Below, one piece after another: positions 5,535-14,117 of a stretch of 33,094 nucleotides of DNA. The stretch lies in contig CACZCZ010000030.1 of assembly GCA_902779845.1 (NCBI GenBank), positions 1-33,094 on the forward strand, given 5' to 3'. Below the pieces are notes generated by a model that ran no database searches, was not told the DNA's origin, and was given only the letters and a program-made list of their open reading frames with translations. Position numbers and translations under genes: made by a program. The stretch's first letter is position 1; every line of letters starts with the position of its first letter. This DNA comes from an uncultured Bacteroidales bacterium (lineage in GTDB: Bacteria > Bacteroidota > Bacteroidia > Bacteroidales > Bacteroidaceae).

Positions 5535-5632
5535 ACTTCCTGTATTTTTTAAGGACTCATAGCTTTTTTCTAGTCAAGAGGGCTATTATATTTCATACCT
5601 TATATTTTATATCTTATATCTGTGCTTCGCCC

Positions 5633-7201
5633 TCACTTCACCACCACCTTCTTCCCGTCACGGATATAGATGCCCTTGGTGGGCGGAGTGGCGAGGCGAC
5701 GGCCGGAGAGATCAAAACATTGACCATTTACGGATTTACGATTTACAATGGAGGGGGGTGAGATATTGAGGATGAGGTTGCTAACATCGCAGGAATAACG
5801 TTCGAAGTCGCTTTCTATAGAGAAATGCGTAGTTTTATTCCCGACGGGGTATGTGAGGTATTTGTTTCCCTTAAAAGGACCTAAGTATGTTCCTATATCT
5901 ACTCCGTCCACATAGATGGAAAAATCATCCTTTACATCTTTGAAATATATTGCCAGGCAGCCTTCTTGCCATTCCGCCCATATCTCTGACGGTTGTCGGT
6001 TGTCAGCTATCTTGTTCTCATAAGTGAGCGGAACTTCATACCAAACGGGGGCGGGAGTCCCTGTTCCCCAAATATAATTCCCATCTTCAATGCAGGATAC
6101 TAGACGGTTTCCTGAAAATCTTATTCCAAAACATGGATCTCCCCAAAAACTACACCTAAAGTAATCATCATCCACTTCACCAACACTTTCAACCCATGTG
6201 AAATATGTGTGATAGGGTAAGTAGGTACTTAAGAAAGTCGTTATTCGTAGAGGCCCACTCCAATCGCGACCGTTTGGCTTTGCCCCTAAACCATAGGCTA
6301 AGTCAACGGCTTCCTCCAGTTCCATATCATAGTAGATAAACTCTCGAGTACTATCTGCAGGTACCATATATGCCCGGGTGCCTTCATCTCGTAAGGCAGC
6401 AGTATAAAGAAAAAAACGAGAGTGCTGCATATAGAGCTTCTTGTAAACCGTTTCGTTGATGACAGTATCGCCTTTGATGACGTATGAGTAATAGAGATTA
6501 TTACAATAAGAGTCATCATACTTGAAGTACCACACTTTACCCTCTGTAGCTAACGGGCGATAGGCGGTCTCTTGAGGGAAAAAAGGATCGGATATAAAAT
6601 CTGGACTTTGATATTCCTTTTCTCCGCCACGGTAAAATAGATTAAGGAAATCTTTCCGTATAATGCCATCGGTGGGCATCTCCATAAATCGGAAGAATAA
6701 ATCATTGATGTGACCGACGTATGGAATGACACCAGTGGGCGATGTTTCATTAAAGTCATAGAGAATATATTCATTCTCAAAAGGCTTAATTATACCGTCA
6801 TCTTGTAAGACTTTTAGCATCCTCTCGTCCATACCTGTTTGCTTACAATATTCTTCGGCATTAACATAAATACGTCCGTTATCTTCCCTTACCCCTATGA
6901 AAGACACGGGCTCATTGGTGACCATTCCATTCGTCAACCTCCAAGTATCAGGAGAACCACTATGATTGTTATTATAGCGTATTTCCTGATACCATAGTAC
7001 CTTGTAATTTTTTCCATCGAGAATTTGTTCGCCATCGAAAAAAAACTTTGTGAAAGACAACTCGCAGATGGGATTATTTTCATTCCAGCTATTATAACCC
7101 ACATGGCAATAAGTCCACACATTATTCTCACCCGTCCATGTCTGTGCTCCAGAAAACTGAGACAAGAAACAGAGTAGTGTAATAAACATATAATTTTTCA
7201 T
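5633..7201 (-). CDS. Secreted protein with Prevotella-type C-terminal tail
   Basis: The 522-residue protein starts with a signal peptide (MKNYMFITLLCFLSQFSGAQ). It ends with VNGQCFDLSGRRLATPPTKG and IYIRDGKKVVVK, the short tail common on secreted Prevotella proteins and linked to the type IX system. The body is rich in Tyr, Trp and Asp and looks beta-rich, but I recognise no catalytic domain; it resembles the large surface/secreted proteins of unknown role found in oral and gut Prevotella. It has its own promoter immediately upstream (7224-7254), so it is transcribed separately from the C25 protease gene behind it. Its codon use is AT-rich like that of the protease gene. Confidence 0.72.
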   Translation of the reverse strand: MKNYMFITLLCFLSQFSGAQTWTGENNVWTYCHVGYNSWNENNPICELSFTKFFFDGEQILDGKNYKVLWYQEIRYNNNHSGSPDTWRLTNGMVTNEPVSFIGVREDNGRIYVNAEEYCKQTGMDERMLKVLQDDGIIKPFENEYILYDFNETSPTGVIPYVGHINDLFFRFMEMPTDGIIRKDFLNLFYRGGEKEYQSPDFISDPFFPQETAYRPLATEGKVWYFKYDDSYCNNLYYSYVIKGDTVINETVYKKLYMQHSRFFLYTAALRDEGTRAYMVPADSTREFIYYDMELEEAVDLAYGLGAKPNGRDWSGPLRITTFLSTYLPYHTYFTWVESVGEVDDDYFRCSFWGDPCFGIRFSGNRLVSCIEDGNYIWGTGTPAPVWYEVPLTYENKIADNRQPSEIWAEWQEGCLAIYFKDVKDDFSIYVDGVDIGTYLGPFKGNKYLTYPVGNKTTHFSIESDFERYSCDVSNLILNISPPSIVNRKSVNGQCFDLSGRRLATPPTKGIYIRDGKKVVVK

Positions 7202-7223
7202 AGATTAATATGTGTTTTGGTGG

Positions 7224-7254
7224 CAAAAGTATGAAAAATATAATGTATAGCAAA
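7224..7254 (-). promoter_or_regulatory. Promoter of the 522-residue secreted protein gene
   Basis: On the minus strand: TTTG (7254-7251), a 19-bp spacer, TACTTTTG (7231-7224). The ATG at 7201 is only 22 bp past the -7 box, so the leader is very short. Confidence 0.75.
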
Positions 7255-7286
7255 AAATATTAGCGAAAATCTAATAAATTTTGTTT

Positions 7287-9467
7287 TCACGGATTTGTTA
7301 GCGGTCCTATCCATAACTCTGCCCCTTGTTGAACTTCGAAGTTATTCTTAATGAATACTTCTTGGAGTGCTTTCATTTGAGTCTTTCCATTTTCGATTAT
7401 GACGGGACCTGTCGCTTGATATGGTGTTACATCACTTCCAACCTGTATCGTTCCACCCAAGTAGGTTTGATTTCCTGTTAAATTCTCATTTTGTATGTAA
7501 ACAGTATTTATGAGTGAGGTGCAATACGGAATATAATTAGGTTTTGTAACACATATACTATATTTGCCAAATGGAACAGATATCTTAATCTCACAAGTAT
7601 CTTTATATACTGCATAATAGGAGTCTCCCCAATCCTCATCACTCATTATACAGATAGAACAATGATTGTCATTTGTATTCACATACAGAGAATCATTGAT
7701 ATACGAAACCTGAACATTATTAAAACGGTAAGGAGTCTGCGTATAAATAGGCATTTCAGGATCTCCCAGTGGATTGATGCTGAATAGTAGCCATCTTTCC
7801 GCTCCTTTGAAACGTCTACTAGAAGGAACAAATTTGTTTTTTGTGCCAAATGCGATATCACCATAATGATTATCATCTGTCGTAAGTAAGAACCTATAAA
7901 ATTCTTTATCAAAATAGTATGATGTATAGGGCCATCCCTCTCTTGACGATCCCCAATAGGATATAATACCACTATTTGGATTTCTCATAAAGACTTCACT
8001 AAGGCACGGAACATCTTGGTCAAAAGCATTTGTATAACAAGACATTGTAACGATATTAGACATCCCATTATTCGTAAGGTTTTCCGCATTAATTGTGTTG
8101 TATGTTCCAACTTCCAGACTATAGTCTTCAGTCCAACCATGTGTCTTAATGTCAATAAAGCTATATCCTTTGGAGAATTCATTCTGTAAATTGTATGCAT
8201 TAAGGATAGTGTCACCTGCTATAAAATCAGTGCGTGTATTATAGAATCGGAATCTTTCACATGTCCAATAAGGTAGAATGGAATACTGATATATATCGTT
8301 ACCCCTTAATTCTGCATCATTACCTGTAGTAATGGTCTTTCCTGTCATTAGAATCTTCTCGCAATGATTGTAATTCCCTTTTTCATATTTTATGATTCTA
8401 TTAACAATATTATTAACGTCGTTTATTGATTCAACAGAAAGTCTTGTTACAAAAATATCAGGAGATAAATCTATGCTATCTGGTATTGCACCTGTCAGTC
8501 CATTATAGAGAGGACTCCAATCTGAATCCAAACATGAATAGAAATAATCACATGGCGTATATTTATCTTCTGAGCTATAGCTTATTCTACAATATTGTGT
8601 GGGAACAATATCTATATCACCGCCTAAAAGAACATACTTAGTATGATATGAATTATGGAAGTCTTTTATATATTTTTTTATCTTATGCTGCAAACTGTCT
8701 GCAGTGCAATACAAATCTATTTCTTCAGTAGTTACAAGGTGTGATTTGATACCCTTCTTTTTTTTCCAATGAATTAATGGAATAAAGGCATCTTTTAGTG
8801 CCTGACTTGTAATCAATAAATAATCAATAGTATCCGTCCTATTTCTTCCCAGATCTTTACTATAAAATTCATCTAAATCTTCTGCATTATAGATTAATCG
8901 CATTATATGGTTTTTCATTCTCCTGTCATAAGGTACTATTTTGTTGCTTTGTAATAGACTTATCTTTAACTCAAAGTGCTGATAAAAAGATAGAATCCCC
9001 ATCTGATACACAAACGGGGATATTAAAAAAGATAGATATTTATACCCATTGATGGTATTACTGCCTGCGTATATAACGCTGGAAGTCGTTGGAACCTGAC
9101 CGCGATAATCTTCATTCAAGTATGAATTGTGAGGGGACGTTTTTTGCCCAACGGCCTCTTCCATTTGATATAATACAGGTTTATGATGACCGATTATCTC
9201 TGGGCTACTCATTGAGTATGAGAATCCTATATAATCGTAATCATTCGGTATCAAAATATTTGTTGTTATATAAGGTAATGACGGACTTCCTACAATAGGT
9301 TGAAAATGTAATGGAAATCGATTTGATGAAATAGAAATGAAGTCATTCCCTTCGTCTGCAATCATAAAATCATACGAAGAAAAGGCTATAGTTACATCTT
9401 TTGTAATGTGGCCATATGAATATAAGCAATAAAGGATGCTTATTGTCAAAAGTAGACGTCTTTCCAT
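7287..9467 (-). CDS. C25-family (gingipain-like) cysteine protease
   Basis: The 726-residue secreted protein has a signal peptide (about 1-19), a propeptide-like region and a caspase-like C25 domain (about 213-580). Family marks are DYLLITSQALKDAF (about 215), KYVLLGGDIDIVPT (about 277), the probable catalytic His443 in IDIKTHGWTEDYS, Cys477 in NIVTMSCYTNAFD, and the closing NPLGDPEMPIYTQ (about 565). The His-Cys spacing is 34 residues, as in Arg-gingipain (33). The C-terminus (KNNFEVQQGAELWIG) is a repeat-like surface motif, not a standard T9SS sorting domain. It lies 22 bp downstream of the S74/T9SS gene and is probably co-transcribed. The gene is markedly AT-rich relative to the core genes, which suggests transfer. 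Confidence 0.85.
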   Translation of the reverse strand: MERRLLLTISILYCLYSYGHITKDVTIAFSSYDFMIADEGNDFISISSNRFPLHFQPIVGSPSLPYITTNILIPNDYDYIGFSYSMSSPEIIGHHKPVLYQMEEAVGQKTSPHNSYLNEDYRGQVPTTSSVIYAGSNTINGYKYLSFLISPFVYQMGILSFYQHFELKISLLQSNKIVPYDRRMKNHIMRLIYNAEDLDEFYSKDLGRNRTDTIDYLLITSQALKDAFIPLIHWKKKKGIKSHLVTTEEIDLYCTADSLQHKIKKYIKDFHNSYHTKYVLLGGDIDIVPTQYCRISYSSEDKYTPCDYFYSCLDSDWSPLYNGLTGAIPDSIDLSPDIFVTRLSVESINDVNNIVNRIIKYEKGNYNHCEKILMTGKTITTGNDAELRGNDIYQYSILPYWTCERFRFYNTRTDFIAGDTILNAYNLQNEFSKGYSFIDIKTHGWTEDYSLEVGTYNTINAENLTNNGMSNIVTMSCYTNAFDQDVPCLSEVFMRNPNSGIISYWGSSREGWPYTSYYFDKEFYRFLLTTDDNHYGDIAFGTKNKFVPSSRRFKGAERWLLFSINPLGDPEMPIYTQTPYRFNNVQVSYINDSLYVNTNDNHCSICIMSDEDWGDSYYAVYKDTCEIKISVPFGKYSICVTKPNYIPYCTSLINTVYIQNENLTGNQTYLGGTIQVGSDVTPYQATGPVIIENGKTQMKALQEVFIKNNFEVQQGAELWIGPLTNP

Positions 9468-9489
9468 ATTAAAGGGTTTTTATGTTTTT

Positions 9490-10707
9490 TTACTTTTCCA
9501 CAATCATCCTTCTTGTTTCCACTACCTTTCCATCTGCGATAAGGCTGTATAGGTACATGCCATCGGTGAGGTTCCCTGATGTGAGCTGAACGTTTTGCTT
9601 GCCACGAGCTGTGATATCTACCTGATCCACCTTCTTGCCCTGCAGGTCATAGACATAGATGAAGGCCTTCTGCACATCTTCGGGAATGCAGACTTCGATG
9701 GTCGTGCTATTGGAGAAGGGATTGGGTTTGTTCTGGCCGAGAGAGAGCAATAAGAGCTTTTCCTCGCTGTCTCCCTTGTCTTCAGCAGATTGTGCATTTT
9801 TCTCGTTTGCCGACTCTCCCCTATTCTCCAAAGTTTCAATCTTTGCATTCAGCTCATTAATAGCCTGCACAAGGATGGGCACCATTTCCACATAGTTAAT
9901 ACTCTTGGTACCATCCTCTTGTTCATACACTAAATCCGGGAACACTTCCTCGAGTTGGTCAGCGTCAAGTCCGTAGTGCTGTTTGCTTCGCACTTGTTTC
10001 TCCATCTCCGTTAGTGGAATCTCTTTGGGCATCCTTTGTAGGGCAGAGTCAGACAAGACAGTTTGTGAAACTCCTTGCTCGCTATATTCTGTGGGACGTC
10101 CGTCTATCAAATAAACTTTAGGTGTTAAAGCCCCTAAAAGATTACTAATAGCGATTTGGCTAAATGAAGCTTGCATAGTAGAAAGCTGACGATTATTGAG
10201 AGCAGAGGCTGATGGTTGTGTGACAACACCTGTAACAGTCAATTCCCCTTGAACATGAACTGTACCATCAAAATAACCAGCATATCTGGTATTAAAAGAC
10301 TGGAGTGTGTTATAGGAAGTGGATGCACCATAAATACCAGCCCCATAGACCATGGGCAGGACAGCACCATAGACGCCGTAGTTCATACCGTTATCTGAAC
10401 CGTATGCACATCCATATATTCCAAAACTAGTTCCATGATGTGAACCATACCATGCGCCAATGCCCTGAACGCCATAAGTTGTACCTGTTCCTTTATTATA
10501 TGTAATACCTTCTACAGCTGTTGCATAGCTGCATGCTGTATTCCCAGCAGTACTTTTTATCCCATCTGTGACTCCATAGACATATAAAGAATTGCTATTG
10601 TTTGTTTGTGCCCCAATGCTCATGTGTCCTATAGAATCGACATAGACTTGAGCTGATAGATAAAAAGGGATGAACAAGGTGACGATTGATATAATAGTTT
10701 GCTTCAT
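9490..10707 (-). CDS. S74-type tail-fibre chaperone domain protein with T9SS sorting domain
   Basis: The 405-residue exported protein has a signal peptide (MKQTIISIVTLFIPFYLSAQ), Gly/Tyr/Asn-rich tandem repeats (about 40-150, YGVYGAV/YGVQGIG-like), then an S74-type intramolecular chaperone segment (HYGLDADQLEEVFPDLVYEQ, SINYVEMVPILVQAINELNA, about 240-295) with a coiled coil. It ends in a type A T9SS sorting domain (LGQNKPNPFSNSTTIEV to ETRRMIVEK, about 325-405). S74 domains trimerise phage tail spikes and sometimes cleave themselves off; here the domain sits before an outer-membrane secretion signal. It was probably built as a surface fibre. It is likely in one transcription unit with the DUF3244 gene before it and the C25 protease after it. 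Confidence 0.8.
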   Translation of the reverse strand: MKQTIISIVTLFIPFYLSAQVYVDSIGHMSIGAQTNNSNSLYVYGVTDGIKSTAGNTACSYATAVEGITYNKGTGTTYGVQGIGAWYGSHHGTSFGIYGCAYGSDNGMNYGVYGAVLPMVYGAGIYGASTSYNTLQSFNTRYAGYFDGTVHVQGELTVTGVVTQPSASALNNRQLSTMQASFSQIAISNLLGALTPKVYLIDGRPTEYSEQGVSQTVLSDSALQRMPKEIPLTEMEKQVRSKQHYGLDADQLEEVFPDLVYEQEDGTKSINYVEMVPILVQAINELNAKIETLENRGESANEKNAQSAEDKGDSEEKLLLLSLGQNKPNPFSNSTTIEVCIPEDVQKAFIYVYDLQGKKVDQVDITARGKQNVQLTSGNLTDGMYLYSLIADGKVVETRRMIVEK

Positions 10708-10743
10708 GTTATTGTACTGTTTTAAATTGTTTTTATAATCTTT

Positions 10744-10778
10744 CCCATTCCATCGACGTATAATGCCGATGGAATGGG
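10744..10778. repeat. 12-bp perfect inverted repeat between DUF3244 and S74 genes
   Basis: CCCATTCCATCG (10744-10755) pairs with CGATGGAATGGG (10767-10778) around an 11-nt loop. Neither side carries a T tract, so a standard intrinsic terminator is doubtful. It may be an RNA processing or stability element between the two genes, since no promoter is seen for the S74 gene. Confidence 0.55.
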
Positions 10779-10791
10779 GAGAAATTCGAGA

Positions 10792-11151
10792 TTAGAGATT
10801 AATGTCGGCGTAAAAGAGCCAGTTGTCGCGAATGATCTGAAGCTCGAAGGTACCGGAGAGGGTGGAGGGGAGAATGAGGGAGGTCGTTCCAGCGGGAATC
10901 ACGATGCTATAGACCACATCATCGTCCTCATCAACCAACTGCAACAGACAGCCGTCGCACGGCGTCTCGAACGTCAGCACGTTACCGTCAATATATACGG
11001 TAGGCGCGACAACGGGGGATTTTGGGAAACCAGGTTTTGTGGGGTCAATCTTTCCCGTTTGAAAGGGAATTGGGTCGCCCGGGGCGTTGACTGCGTACAT
11101 AAACGCGGGCAACGCAAGGATGCAGAGAATTGTTAGAAGTTTTTTGAACAT
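10792..11151 (-). CDS. DUF3244-family secreted protein
   Basis: The 119-residue product has a clear signal peptide (MFKKLLTILCILALPAFMYA) and a DUF3244 core: TVYIDGNVLTFETPCDGCLL, LVDEDDDVVYSIVIPAGTTS, LPSTLSGTFELQI. DUF3244 proteins are small beta-rich secreted proteins of Bacteroidetes, often encoded beside TPR membrane regulators or cysteine proteases. Both kinds of neighbour are present here. A role as a protease inhibitor or chaperone is a possibility only. The gene has its own perfect promoter at 11183-11213 and heads the transcription unit that runs into the S74 and C25 genes. Confidence 0.8.
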   Translation of the reverse strand: MFKKLLTILCILALPAFMYAVNAPGDPIPFQTGKIDPTKPGFPKSPVVAPTVYIDGNVLTFETPCDGCLLQLVDEDDDVVYSIVIPAGTTSLILPSTLSGTFELQIIRDNWLFYADINL

Positions 11152-11182
11152 ATGAGTTACTTTAAGGATTAGAAAATCGTCG

Positions 11183-11213
11183 CAAAAGTAACTCTTATGG
11201 TTGTAAGCGCCAA
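11183..11213 (-). promoter_or_regulatory. Promoter of the DUF3244 unit
   Basis: On the minus strand: TTG (11213-11211), a 20-bp spacer, TACTTTTG (11190-11183). It lies in the 119-bp gap after the TPR regulator gene. Confidence 0.75.
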
Positions 11214-11270
11214 CAAAGATGGGTGTTTAATTTTACACAGGTAAAACCGGTGGCCCTGTTAATCAGAATG

Positions 11271-12956
11271 TTATGAAAAATCTTTTTCTTCAGGATGAAT
11301 GGCAAAACGGAGATTTTGTGATAATTTGGAACCTGTACGTTCATGGAAAAGCAGATTGTTCGTCTGGGCTTTTAAGTTGGAGATTCTCTGGGCTGACAGT
11401 TTCATGAGCGCAGCAATATCATCCGTGGTTAGGCCAAGATCTAAAAGGATGCATACCTTCCACTCATTTTCTGTCATTGCAATACCACGTTGCTCTAACA
11501 AGCGACAAAAATGAGAAAAAGAGTTTTGGAAGTGTGTCTTGAGATCTTCCCATTCTGAATCTGACATGGCATCCTTCCTGCTTTGAGCTAGAAATCTTAT
11601 TCGTAACACTGCCTTACTGGAATAGTATAAGGCCCTTTTATCCTTTGATTTCAGACTCTCATATAGCATCTTTAATTGTTGCTGTTGATCATACAGCTCA
11701 TTTATTTCATTTTGTTTGGTCGTTACATAATCTTGTAGTTGTGATTCAGCCAAATGTAATTCTTCTTTTGTCTTTGAATATTTCTCGGCGGCGTGTCGCA
11801 AGTCTTCTTGAATGTGCGTAATGATTAAAGACATCTCTGTTTCCTTCTTCCTCCTCCTTTGTATGACAATCCAACCTATAATGCATAAAATAACGATTGC
11901 TGCGAGCAAAAGGAATATAAATGTCTTACGTCGTTGCGATTTCTGTTGTTCATCTTGGGCTATACGTAGGTGACGGTTGTAGTTGTAGAGGGATGCCGTT
12001 TTGTGAACCTCTGCAGTACGTAGGCTGTCATGTGATGCATCATTGGCATCAGCATAGAGCGGGGCATATTTGGCGATGGAGTCGGCGATGCAGCGTTTGC
12101 TATAGACAGAGAGCAGACCTTTGTAGCAAGCTTCATATTTTTTGGCAGGTAGAAGTTGACGGTAGTAGTATTCTGCAGAATCCAGCTGGCCGATGCCCTC
12201 GTGATACAGTCCAAGGGTATAGTAAAACATTTCGTATCCATGTCTCAACCTATTATTATCATCATATATGTCAGCATCTCTGCATATTATAATTATTATG
12301 TCTTTTACTTTGTTATAGTCTTGATTATTAGCGTTGATAAAAGCTGATGTTAAAAGGGCCCTAGCTGCTGCTATGGTATCGTTTAACGCCAGAAAGGTTT
12401 TGTGTGCTGTGGAGTCTATTGTTTGAACAATATCAAACCTGTTTAAAAGGAAATATGGACATTCCATAGCACGATAACCATTGATTGCTTGAAGCGTATC
12501 TCCTATCATCCAAGAATAACGTATGAAAGCGGAATCTGCCTTCAATTCGTCTTCTGGCAAATTCTGTGCATGAAACACCTCTGCCATCTGGCCATAGACA
12601 TTTCTTAGGAGTCGGAAGTCGCAGTCGGAGTCGGTGGTGTCGGCACATTCAACCGCTGTCTGGTAGTCCTCAATGGCCTGCGGCGCCTCACCCATGTCGG
12701 CATGGGCGCGGCCGAGGAGATAGTGGGCGAGCATACGGTCGTTGGCACGGTGCCAAGGGTGGTCGAAGTACGCCACCAGCACCCGCGCCACGCTGTCACT
12801 CGTGAACACCGTGTCCGCCTGGTTCCACTCCTGCTGCTCCTTCAATGCCGCGTGCATGGCGCGGTCGCGCCGCACGGCCCTGACCACAAAAACAGTCACC
12901 GCCAGCACGAACACCGCACCAGCCACCACCCACATCAATGTCTTTCGCCTCTTCAT
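11271..12956 (-). CDS. TPR membrane regulator with C-terminal HTH-like domain
   Basis: The 561-residue protein has an N-terminal membrane helix (about 7-28), a periplasmic TPR-like region (about 50-330, e.g. AHYLLGRAHADMGEAPQAIE and TLGLYHEGIGQLDSAEYYYR), a second membrane helix (about 345-366), a coiled coil (about 375-440) and a cytoplasmic helix-turn-helix-like end (about 495-537, NEWKVCILLDLGLTTDDIAA then LSAQRISNLK). This is the layout of Bacteroidetes TPR regulators that sense an envelope signal and control neighbouring secreted-protein genes. The DUF3244 gene follows it. The 5' quarter (about 12600-12956) is clearly GC-richer than the rest, a possible recombination joint. It starts 4 bp after the truncated kinase gene, from whose promoter it is probably transcribed. 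Confidence 0.8.
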   Translation of the reverse strand: MKRRKTLMWVVAGAVFVLAVTVFVVRAVRRDRAMHAALKEQQEWNQADTVFTSDSVARVLVAYFDHPWHRANDRMLAHYLLGRAHADMGEAPQAIEDYQTAVECADTTDSDCDFRLLRNVYGQMAEVFHAQNLPEDELKADSAFIRYSWMIGDTLQAINGYRAMECPYFLLNRFDIVQTIDSTAHKTFLALNDTIAAARALLTSAFINANNQDYNKVKDIIIIICRDADIYDDNNRLRHGYEMFYYTLGLYHEGIGQLDSAEYYYRQLLPAKKYEACYKGLLSVYSKRCIADSIAKYAPLYADANDASHDSLRTAEVHKTASLYNYNRHLRIAQDEQQKSQRRKTFIFLLLAAIVILCIIGWIVIQRRRKKETEMSLIITHIQEDLRHAAEKYSKTKEELHLAESQLQDYVTTKQNEINELYDQQQQLKMLYESLKSKDKRALYYSSKAVLRIRFLAQSRKDAMSDSEWEDLKTHFQNSFSHFCRLLEQRGIAMTENEWKVCILLDLGLTTDDIAALMKLSAQRISNLKAQTNNLLFHERTGSKLSQNLRFAIHPEEKDFS

Positions 12957-12960
12957 GTGG

Positions 12961-13440
12961 TTAAAGACCTACTTCACAAGTTAACAGCTGTTGTGAGTTG
13001 TCTGGTTCCACCCGCACGTAATTCCGGAGTGTTGATCCTGATTGGTCATATACAATTGCCTCCCCTCCCTCGGCTATTTTCTCACCAAGAGATGCGGATA
13101 ACAGTTCATCCACATTCTCATTCCAACAGCCAACTGCGTGTGCCCAGCGTTCTATATATTCTTCCTGCTTCGCTCCGCGTTGGCACTCTCTTTGGAAGTC
13201 ATTGAGAGGTGTCGAATGGACTGAATCTGTCGAATCTTCTGCTCCCGCGAGTAAGGATGCAATGACATGTGTTTCACCTCCCGCTGCGCAGCCATGCTGC
13301 TCGAGCGGTGAAAATCGTTGATATACAAGCCTTCCACTGATAAATAGTTCTGCATAGTAGTCCAACATTTGCAGACCTTTAGGCGTGAATCCTTCGGCAA
13401 TAATATCCCTAACGGATTTCCAAAAATCTGCGTTATTCAT
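12961..13440 (-). pseudogene. Truncated polyvalent protein kinase-like gene
   Basis: The 159-residue frame matches the N-terminal part of the putative polyvalent protein kinase family of Bacteroidetes: FWKSVRDIIAEGFTPKGLQM, SGRLVYQRFSPLEQHGCAAG, and ending with the glycine-rich loop SLGEKIAEGGEAIVYDQSGS (117-136). After GSTL the family's kinase core should follow; here the frame runs through 21 unrelated residues (RNYVRVEPDNSQQLL...) to a stop 4 bp before the TPR regulator. The catalytic lobe is therefore missing and the protein cannot be an active kinase. The gene keeps a perfect promoter (13464-13495). A deletion joining it to the regulator would explain the arrangement. Confidence 0.7.
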
Positions 13441-13463
13441 GTTTTAAAAGCCTTAATCTGCTG

Positions 13464-13495
13464 CAAAGGTATGTATTATCTGTCTAACCACCAAA
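13464..13495 (-). promoter_or_regulatory. Promoter of the truncated kinase / TPR regulator unit
   Basis: On the minus strand: TTTG (13495-13492), a 20-bp spacer, TACCTTTG (13471-13464). It fits the consensus perfectly and lies 23 bp before the ATG at 13440. Confidence 0.75.
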
Positions 13496-13564
13496 TTTTC
13501 CTCATTTTTTCATCTTTATCTTTTTGATATGTGAGATGTTATTGGACAAATGTGTTGCACGTAA

Positions 13565-13629
13565 CCGCCAGACCAATTGTTCTCATTGGCGGAGGACGCA
13601 CAGGGATGTTACGCGCGAGCACGCGCGTA
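13565..13629. repeat. Two inverted repeats in the kinase-rpsU gap
   Basis: The divergent gap 13441-13816 holds two promoters and, between them, two hairpins: CCGCCA (13565-13570) with TGGCGG (13587-13592), and the perfect TACGCGCG (13610-13617) with CGCGCGTA (13622-13629) around AGCA. They may mark the end of the accessory zone or be remnants of a terminator. I see no gene here. Confidence 0.45.
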
Positions 13630-13721
13630 CATATTTTAATATGATAGCGGCCAGAATGGTGGAGTGGGGGGGGGCGTGCTCTTGATTTTTATGGCCTTAG
13701 GTGAAAAATATGGCGAAATTC

Positions 13722-13752
13722 TTTGGTATTCGCGAAAAAGGTTGTACTTTTG
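13722..13752 (+). promoter_or_regulatory. Promoter of rpsU
   Basis: TTTG (13722-13725), a 19-bp spacer and TACTTTTG (13745-13752) match the consensus exactly. The rpsU ATG lies 64 bp past the -7 box. Confidence 0.8.
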
Positions 13753-13816
13753 CGCCCGCTTATCGACTTTGTCGAGGCATTAACTCTAATTATTAACCCT
13801 TTATTCAACAATCAAC

Positions 13817-14008
13817 ATGATCGTAGTACCTGTTAAGGAAGGCGAGAACATCGAAAGAGCTCTGAAGAAGTTCAAGCGTAAGTTCGAGAAGACTGGCGTA
13901 GTGAAAGAACTCCGTCGTCGTCAGCAGTTCGACAAGCCCTCTGTGCTGAAGCGTCTGGCAAAGGAGCACGCCGTGTATGTGCAGCAGCTCCGCAACGTCG
14001 AAGCCTAA
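13817..14008 (+). CDS. rpsU: 30S ribosomal protein S21
   Basis: The 63-residue basic protein starts MIVVPVKEGENIERALKKFK and continues RKFEKTGVVKELRRRQQFDK, the conserved S21 fold. S21 sits near the anti-Shine-Dalgarno end of 16S rRNA in the small subunit. In Bacteroidetes, where most genes lack a Shine-Dalgarno sequence, this protein is part of the pocket that hides the anti-SD. No clear SD precedes it. It is the first gene of the conserved rpsU-xerC-hpf cluster under the promoter at 13722-13752. Confidence 0.97.
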   Translation: MIVVPVKEGENIERALKKFKRKFEKTGVVKELRRRQQFDKPSVLKRLAKEHAVYVQQLRNVEA

Positions 14009-14117
14009 AAGAACGTGAAAAAAGTCAAGTGTAAAATGAACTTTTGCTGATTTCATTTGGCAGTCTGAAGAAAAACCTCTAATTTCGCCTCGGTGAAACA
14101 ACAATTTTGAGGATTTT

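Noticed and set aside
13152-13400. Overlapping minus-strand frame of 82 codons within the truncated kinase gene
   Set aside because: A shadow in another frame; the 159-codon frame carries the family motifs.
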